DNA of 64,000 nucleotides from an uncultured Verrucomicrobiota bacterium (GTDB lineage: Bacteria; Verrucomicrobiota; Kiritimatiellia; CAIQIC01; Lenti-01): positions 18,981 through 82,980 of the forward strand of contig CALKWZ010000022.1 in assembly GCA_938003985.1 (NCBI GenBank), written 5' to 3'. The notes beneath the pieces are model-generated. The model was not told the DNA's origin, searched no databases, and worked only from the letters and a program-made list of their open reading frames with translations. Each line of letters begins with the position of its first letter. The stretch's first letter is position 1. Position numbers and translations under genes: made by a program. Positions 60,081 to 64,000 of this stretch are shown here, in pieces.

Positions 60081-60556
60081 GGCGCGGGGGGTTCCGGCGC
60101 CGCCGCGGCGGCGCGCGAGACGAGGAAGGTGCCGAGGACGTAGATGGCCACGCCGACGCAGATGGCGGAGTCGGCCACGTTGAAGGCCGGGAAGTGCCAG
60201 CCGCGGTGGAAGAAGTCGAGGAAATCGACGACGTAGTCCAGGCGCAGGCGGTCGAAGAGGTTGCCGACGATGCCGCCGCAGAGCAGGCCGAGCGCGACGC
60301 GGTGCACGCGGCCGGGCGGCAGGAACTGGCGGCGGAACAGGACGAGCGCCACCAGCATCGCGAACGCCAGCACGGCCAAGGCCAGGTTCTGGCCGCTGAA
60401 CATGCCCCACGCGGCGCCGGTGTTGCGGATGTAGGTCAGGTGGAAGAAGCCCGGGATCACCGGCACGGATTCGTGCAGGGAAAACGCGCCGCGCACCCAT
60501 TCCTTGGTGGCCTGGTCGAGCAGGATCACCAGCAGGGCGACGAGCAGCGGCGTCAT
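60077..60556 (-). CDS. lspA: Lipoprotein signal peptidase
   Basis: A 159-aa protein with four helices that cleaves lipoprotein signal peptides at the inner membrane. Family motifs: LVILLDQATKEWV, YIRNTGAAWGMF, GGIVGNLFDRLRLDYVVDFLDF (first catalytic Asp) and FPAFNVADSAICVG (second catalytic Asp). The ATG at 60556 gives the standard length. It matches the several lipobox proteins in this window. Confidence 0.96.
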   Translation of the reverse strand: MTPLLVALLVILLDQATKEWVRGAFSLHESVPVIPGFFHLTYIRNTGAAWGMFSGQNLALAVLAFAMLVALVLFRRQFLPPGRVHRVALGLLCGGIVGNLFDRLRLDYVVDFLDFFHRGWHFPAFNVADSAICVGVAIYVLGTFLVSRAAAAAPEPPAP

Positions 60557-60579
60557 GGGCGGCGCGGGCGGGCGCCCGC

Positions 60580-61356
60580 TTAGTCCCCGGATTCGGCCGA
60601 CTCGGCGGCGTCTTCGGCCGCGAGCTGCTGCAGGGGCAGCGTGCCGCCGAACGGACGGTACTTGGTGCGGCCGCGCTCGGCGGCGTTCTGGCAGGCCATG
60701 CACTTCTTGGCGAAGGGCAAGGCCTTCAGGCGCGGCAGTTCGATGGCGCCGCCGCACGATTCGCAGGCGCCGTAGGTGCCTTCATCGGCGCGCCGCAGGG
60801 CGTCTTCGATGTCGTAGAGCGATTCCTGCCGGCTGGAGGCCAGGTTCAAGGCCAGCTCGCGGTCGAAATTGTCGGTGCCCTGGTCGGCCATGTGGGTGGA
60901 GTGGGCGCTGATGTCGCCGGACGACTCGATGGGCGAGCGCTTGAGGTTGTCGCCCGCCAGCGCCGTGAGATTGCCTTGGATCAAATCGAGCTGCTTCTGG
61001 AGCTGCGCGCGGAAAAACTGGAGTTCGCTCTTGCTGAACGCGCGGGCCGGCTTGACCTTGCGCGGCGGGGGCGGCGGGGGCGGGGGCGGCAGCTTCTTGG
61101 CGAGCGGTTTCGGCAGGGCCTTGGGGGCGGCCTTCTTCGCGGCCTTCTTGGCCGGGGCCGGCTTTGCGACCTTCTGGACGGCTTTCTTGGCGGGCGCCTT
61201 TTTGGCCGGGGCCTTTTTCGCCGGCGCCTTCTTGGCTGGGGCCTTCTTGGCGGCCTTCCGGGGGGCGCTCTTTTTCACGGTCTTTTTCGCCGCTTTTTTC
61301 GCGGGGCGGGAGGATTTCCGGAGCGCCTTTTTCGGGTTCTTTTTCTTCGTGGCCAT
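60580..61356 (-). CDS. DksA/TraR-type zinc-finger protein with histone H1-like tail
   Basis: A 258-aa protein. Residues 1-90 are Lys/Ala/Pro-rich (KKAPA units, like histone H1 and HctB-type tails), followed by nine prolines (90-98). A DksA-like domain at ~105-235 has a coiled coil (ELQFFRAQLQKQLDLIQGNLTAL) and a C4 zinc finger, Cys198, Cys201, Cys219, Cys222 (CESCGGAIELPRL...KKCMAC). It could bind RNA polymerase through the finger and DNA through the tail. ATG 61356 has GAGAGG upstream and its own promoter. Confidence 0.88.
   Translation of the reverse strand: MATKKKNPKKALRKSSRPAKKAAKKTVKKSAPRKAAKKAPAKKAPAKKAPAKKAPAKKAVQKVAKPAPAKKAAKKAAPKALPKPLAKKLPPPPPPPPPRKVKPARAFSKSELQFFRAQLQKQLDLIQGNLTALAGDNLKRSPIESSGDISAHSTHMADQGTDNFDRELALNLASSRQESLYDIEDALRRADEGTYGACESCGGAIELPRLKALPFAKKCMACQNAAERGRTKYRPFGGTLPLQQLAAEDAAESAESGD
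61177..61245. repeat. 15-bp tandem repeat encoding KKAPA units
   Basis: About four consecutive 15-bp units encode residues 38-60 of the DksA-like protein. Nearly identical codons in each suggest slippage, so the tail length may vary between strains. Confidence 0.7.
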
Positions 61357-61375
61357 GCTGTACCTCTCGTTCAGG

Positions 61376-61404
61376 ACCGTACCTCGCCGGATGCCCGGAA
61401 ACAA
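61376..61404 (-). promoter_or_regulatory. Promoter of the DksA-like/lspA/miaA unit
   Basis: Minus strand: TTGTTT (61399-61404), 17-nt spacer, TACGGT (61376-61381), 19 nt before ATG 61356. Confidence 0.5.
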
Positions 61405-61485
61405 CCCCGGGTTCCGCAAGGGTGGCGCTGTTTAGCATGGCGACGGACGGACGTCAACCGCCGAAGCGCGCGGGCGCGAAATGAT

Positions 61486-61514
61486 TTGCGGCGAGGGGGC
61501 GCGTCGCCTAGGAT
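61486..61514 (+). promoter_or_regulatory. Promoter of the LolA-like gene and xseAB
   Basis: TTGCGG (61486-61491), 17-nt spacer, TAGGAT (61509-61514), 7 nt before ATG 61522. An ATG at 61513 lies inside the -10 and cannot be the start. Confidence 0.7.
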
Positions 61515-61521
61515 GCGGCGC

Positions 61522-62301
61522 ATGAGAACGAGCGGATGGGCAGGCTGGGCGGCGGCTTTCTGGGTGGGCGCCTGCACCTGGGCGACGGCCGGCGGCGACC
61601 CCGCCGCGGAAGCGCAAATGGCCCGCGTGCGGCGCTCCATGCCCGCGGTGCCGCTGGAGCTGGAAGCGGCCATCCGCGTGGTGGATTCCAACGGCAAAAA
61701 CCTGAAAACGGTGCAGGCGGAGGCCGTCCTGACGCCCCGGGACGCCGGCCGCACGGCGCGCTACGTGCTGCGCGACGCCTTCGGGGGCATCCTGGAAGAA
61801 ATGACCGTGGAACTCGGCGACGGGGCGGCCGCGTTCGCCTATGCGCTGGGCGATCCGCCGCAGCCCGCGCCGCTGCCGGACCTGTTCGGGCCCATCCAGG
61901 GCAGCGAGATCAGCTGGATGGAAATGAGCTTCTCCTATTTCTGGTGGCCGGACCCGCAGATCGTCGGCTCCGAAAAGGTCGCCAACCGCTGGGAGTGCCA
62001 GATCATCGAAATCCCGTGCCCGCCGGAATACGCCGGAGGGTGGTCGCACCTGCGCCTGTGGGTGGCGCCGGCCTACGACGCCGTCGTCCGCGGCGAGGCC
62101 TGGCGCGCCGGCCGCGCCGTGAAGCGGTTCGAGGTCAAATCCGTCAAGAAGCTCCGCCAGGTCTACATGATCGGCGACCTGGAAGTGAAGAACCTCGAGA
62201 CCGGCGCGCGCGCCCGCCTCAAGGTCGGTAAAATGCGCATGCGCTCCCCGGACTATTCTCCCGAGGAGCTGGAAGAGTTCAACGCGCCGATCGCGTGGTA
62301 G
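61522..62301 (+). CDS. LolA-fold outer-membrane lipoprotein-sorting-like protein
   Basis: A 259-aa exported protein (signal to about residue 24, ATAGG). The mature part alternates beta strands: AEAVLTPRDAGRTARYVLRDAFGG, GSEISWMEMSFSYFWWPDPQIVGSEKVANRWECQIIEIPCP, LRLWVAPAYDAVVRGEAW, FEVKSVKKLRQVYMIGDLEVKNLETGARARLKV. This is the pattern of LolA/LolB-fold 'outer membrane lipoprotein-sorting' proteins. The exact cargo is unknown. xseA starts 8 nt later. Confidence 0.78.
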   Translation: MRTSGWAGWAAAFWVGACTWATAGGDPAAEAQMARVRRSMPAVPLELEAAIRVVDSNGKNLKTVQAEAVLTPRDAGRTARYVLRDAFGGILEEMTVELGDGAAAFAYALGDPPQPAPLPDLFGPIQGSEISWMEMSFSYFWWPDPQIVGSEKVANRWECQIIEIPCPPEYAGGWSHLRLWVAPAYDAVVRGEAWRAGRAVKRFEVKSVKKLRQVYMIGDLEVKNLETGARARLKVGKMRMRSPDYSPEELEEFNAPIAW

Positions 62302-62308
62302 GACGGCG

Positions 62309-63778
62309 ATGGACGGTTTCTTTCCAGCGGCCGAGGGTCCGGCGGGGCGGGACGAAGCCCGGCGGCAGGTCTGGAAGGTCTCCGAGCTGACGCGCCGCAT
62401 CAAGGGCACGCTGGAAGGCGCGTTCGGCAGCGTGTGGGTGGAGGGGGAGATTTCGAACTTCCGCAAGCCGGCCTCGGGGCATGCCTATTTCACGCTCAAG
62501 GACGCCACGAGCCAGTTGCGGGCCGTGATGTTCCGCGGCGCGCTGGCGGGCGTGACGGTGCCGCTGAAGGACGGCCTGTTGGTGCGCGGCTACGGCCAGA
62601 TCACCGTCTACGAAGCGGCCGGCGACTACCAGATCCTGCTGCGCAAGCTCGAGCCCGCCGGCGAAGGCGAACTCATGCTGCGCCTGGAGGCGCTGAAGAA
62701 GCGCCTCGCGGCGGAGGGGCTGTTCGCCGCCGAGCGCAAGCGCCCGCTGCCGGCGCTGCCGCAGCACGTCGGCATCGTGACGTCGCCGACGGGGGCGGCC
62801 ATCCGCGACATTTTGCAGGTGCTGGAGCGGCGGTTCGCCAACCTGCACGTCGTGCTGGCACCCGTGCGCGTGCAGGGCGCCGGCGCGGCCGACGAAATCG
62901 CCGCGGCGATCGACCTGCTGAACAAGCGCGGCGGACTCGACGTGCTGATCGTCGGCCGCGGCGGCGGCAGCCTCGAGGATCTGTGGTGCTTCAACGAGGA
63001 AACCGTCGTGCGGGCCATCGTGCGCTCGGCCATTCCCGTGATTTCCGCGGTGGGGCACGAGATCGACTGGACCTTGAGCGATTTCGCGGCCGACGTGCGC
63101 GCGCCGACGCCCAGCGCGGCGGCGGAGATGGTCGTGCAGGGCAAGGCCGAGCTGGAACGGCGCGTGGCCGACCTGCGCCGCCGGCTGGCGCTGGGCGCGA
63201 AAGCGGCGACGCTGGGCTGGCGCAACCGCCTCGACCGCGCGGCGCGCACGCCCGGCCTGCGCGACCCGCTGCAGGTCGTGCGGCAGGCGCAGCAGTCCGT
63301 GGATTTCCTGGCCGTGCGCCTGCAGAAGGCGCTGGCGGGCCTGCCGCAACTGGTGCGGCAGCGCGCCGCGACGGCCGCGCGGCGCATGGAGCTGGCCGCG
63401 CGCATGCGCCTGGCGGAAGACCGCCGCGCGCTCCAGCATGCCGAAGCCCAGTTGCGGATGCTGAATCCCAAGGGCGTGCTCGCGCGCGGCTACAGCTTGA
63501 CGAAATCGCAAGACGGCAAAATCCTGCGCTCGGCGGCGGACGCCCGGCCGGGGATGCAACTGGAAACGGAATTCGCCGACGGCGCGGTGCGCTCCACCGT
63601 GGACGCGGCGGCAGGAGGGCGAGATGGCGGACAAAGCGGAAAAACCCCAGAGCTTCGAGAAGGCCCTGGCGCGGCTGGAAGAGATCGCGGCGGAGATGGA
63701 AAGCGGCGAGCTCGGCCTGGAGAAAATGGTGGCGGCCTTCGAGGAGGGCCAGAAGCTGGTCAAGCTGTGCTCTTCTAA
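62309..63778 (+). CDS. xseA: Exodeoxyribonuclease VII large subunit
   Basis: A 489-aa protein. OB-fold DNA-binding domain (~20-120: VSELTRRIKGTLEGAFGSVWVEGEISNFRKPASGHAYFTLKD), the catalytic core (VGIVTSPTGAAIRDILQVLERRF, VLIVGRGGGSLEDLWCFNEE, PVISAVGHEIDWTLSDFAAD) and a coiled-coil arm. The frame has no stop at the usual place and runs 155 nt into xseB. This adds about 50 Gly/Arg-rich residues (GGRDGGQSGKT...). The core would end near residue 438. Confidence 0.93.
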   Translation: MDGFFPAAEGPAGRDEARRQVWKVSELTRRIKGTLEGAFGSVWVEGEISNFRKPASGHAYFTLKDATSQLRAVMFRGALAGVTVPLKDGLLVRGYGQITVYEAAGDYQILLRKLEPAGEGELMLRLEALKKRLAAEGLFAAERKRPLPALPQHVGIVTSPTGAAIRDILQVLERRFANLHVVLAPVRVQGAGAADEIAAAIDLLNKRGGLDVLIVGRGGGSLEDLWCFNEETVVRAIVRSAIPVISAVGHEIDWTLSDFAADVRAPTPSAAAEMVVQGKAELERRVADLRRRLALGAKAATLGWRNRLDRAARTPGLRDPLQVVRQAQQSVDFLAVRLQKALAGLPQLVRQRAATAARRMELAARMRLAEDRRALQHAEAQLRMLNPKGVLARGYSLTKSQDGKILRSAADARPGMQLETEFADGAVRSTVDAAAGGRDGGQSGKTPELREGPGAAGRDRGGDGKRRARPGENGGGLRGGPEAGQAVLF

Positions 63779-63869
63779 GCTCAACGAGGTCGAAAAGAAG
63801 ATCGAGCAGCTCGTCAAGAACGCCGACGGTTCCGTCGGCACCGAGCCGTTCGCGGGCGAGAAAAATTGA
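63624..63869 (+). CDS. xseB: Exodeoxyribonuclease VII small subunit
   Basis: An 81-aa helical protein with the family signature FEKALARLEEIAAEMESGELGLEKMVAAFEEGQKLVKLCSSKLNEVEKKIEQLV. It binds the coiled-coil arm of XseA in several copies and keeps the nuclease soluble and regulated. A GGAGGGCGAG site lies directly before the ATG, inside xseA. The start overlaps xseA out of frame. Confidence 0.96.
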   Translation: MADKAEKPQSFEKALARLEEIAAEMESGELGLEKMVAAFEEGQKLVKLCSSKLNEVEKKIEQLVKNADGSVGTEPFAGEKN

Positions 63870-63878
63870 AGAGGGGGG

Positions 63879-63907
63879 TTGCCAAAACCGGGGCGGTGGT
63901 GTACAAC
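63879..63907 (+). promoter_or_regulatory. Promoter of tRNA-Arg
   Basis: TTGCCA (63879-63884), 17-nt spacer, TACAAC (63902-63907), 16 nt before the mature tRNA 5' end. Confidence 0.6.
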
Positions 63908-63923
63908 ACACAGCCTATTCGGT

Positions 63924-64000
63924 GTACCTGTAGCTCAATTGGATAGAGCATCTGACTACGGATCAGAAGGTTACAGGTTCAACTCCTGTCAGGTACGCCA
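63924..64000 (+). tRNA. tRNA-Arg (anticodon ACG)
   Basis: A 77-nt tRNA. The acceptor stem GTACCTG pairs perfectly with CAGGTAC. The anticodon stem TCTGA/TCAGA encloses loop CTACGGA, with anticodon ACG at 63958-63960. The T arm ACAGG-TTCAACT-CCTGT is perfect. The 3' CCA is encoded and ends at the last base of the window. A34 should be converted to inosine by TadA to read CGU, CGC and CGA. Confidence 0.97.

Overview
The window is a GC-rich bacterial chromosome segment with almost no spacing between genes. It carries no rRNA, prophage or CRISPR array. Arabinose-5-phosphate isomerase (KdsD), an OmpA-family protein, a LolA-fold protein, many lipoprotein signals and LspA indicate a diderm (Gram-negative) cell. 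A Na+-NQR gene cluster, secreted proteins ending in a '...RFYRV' module, and two ebo genes fit a member of the PVC group, most like Kiritimatiellota. That placement is inference; no 16S gene is present.

Layout. 1-5.7 kb: end of a secreted protein, a Kef-type antiporter, ApbE flavin transferase, another secreted protein and an unknown protein. 5.8-9.8 kb: nqrBCDEF, read leftward, without nqrA. 9.9-16.4 kb: rnk-kdsD, and proB-proA split by a four-helix-bundle gene flanked by inverted repeats; then a radical SAM protein with acylphosphatase, and dapF. 16.5-21.6 kb: trkA and two tandem trkH genes sharing an identical 5' segment. 21.6-26.2 kb: aspS, an ABC ATPase and permease, and a glycosyltransferase. 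26.2-35.5 kb: a leftward Bat operon (membrane Hsp20, MoxR, DUF58, membrane protein, BatA, BatB, BatC, BatD, BatE). 36.4-44.9 kb: a glycan gene cluster (two GT2, a radical SAM/B12 enzyme, an oxidoreductase, an epimerase, a GT39-like protein) interrupted by a Y1 transposase fused to a DprA-like domain. 44.9-48.5 kb: OmpA-like, TraB-like, unknown, FtsB-like. 48.5-54.3 kb: grpE-dnaJ-glnS-eboD-eboE. 54.4-61.4 kb: O-acetylation genes, holA, miaA, lspA and a histone-tailed DksA-like protein. 61.5-64 kb: LolA-like, xseA, xseB, tRNA-Arg.

Functional links. ApbE can attach FMN to the NqrB and NqrC threonines seen here. NQR sodium export fits with the antiporter and the Trk potassium system. LspA matures the lipoproteins encoded nearby. 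The Bat genes form one translationally coupled operon.

Two patterns run through the whole window. First, most transcription units start at a recognisable promoter (TTGNNN, usually 17 nt, TANNNT) whose -10 box often lies only 6-10 nt from the start codon, which suggests many leaderless mRNAs. Second, several families of short palindromic or heptad repeats sit at gene borders and are often read in frame into proteins, especially in signal-peptide regions. This resembles the protein-coding palindromic elements of Rickettsia and is the most interesting feature of the window.
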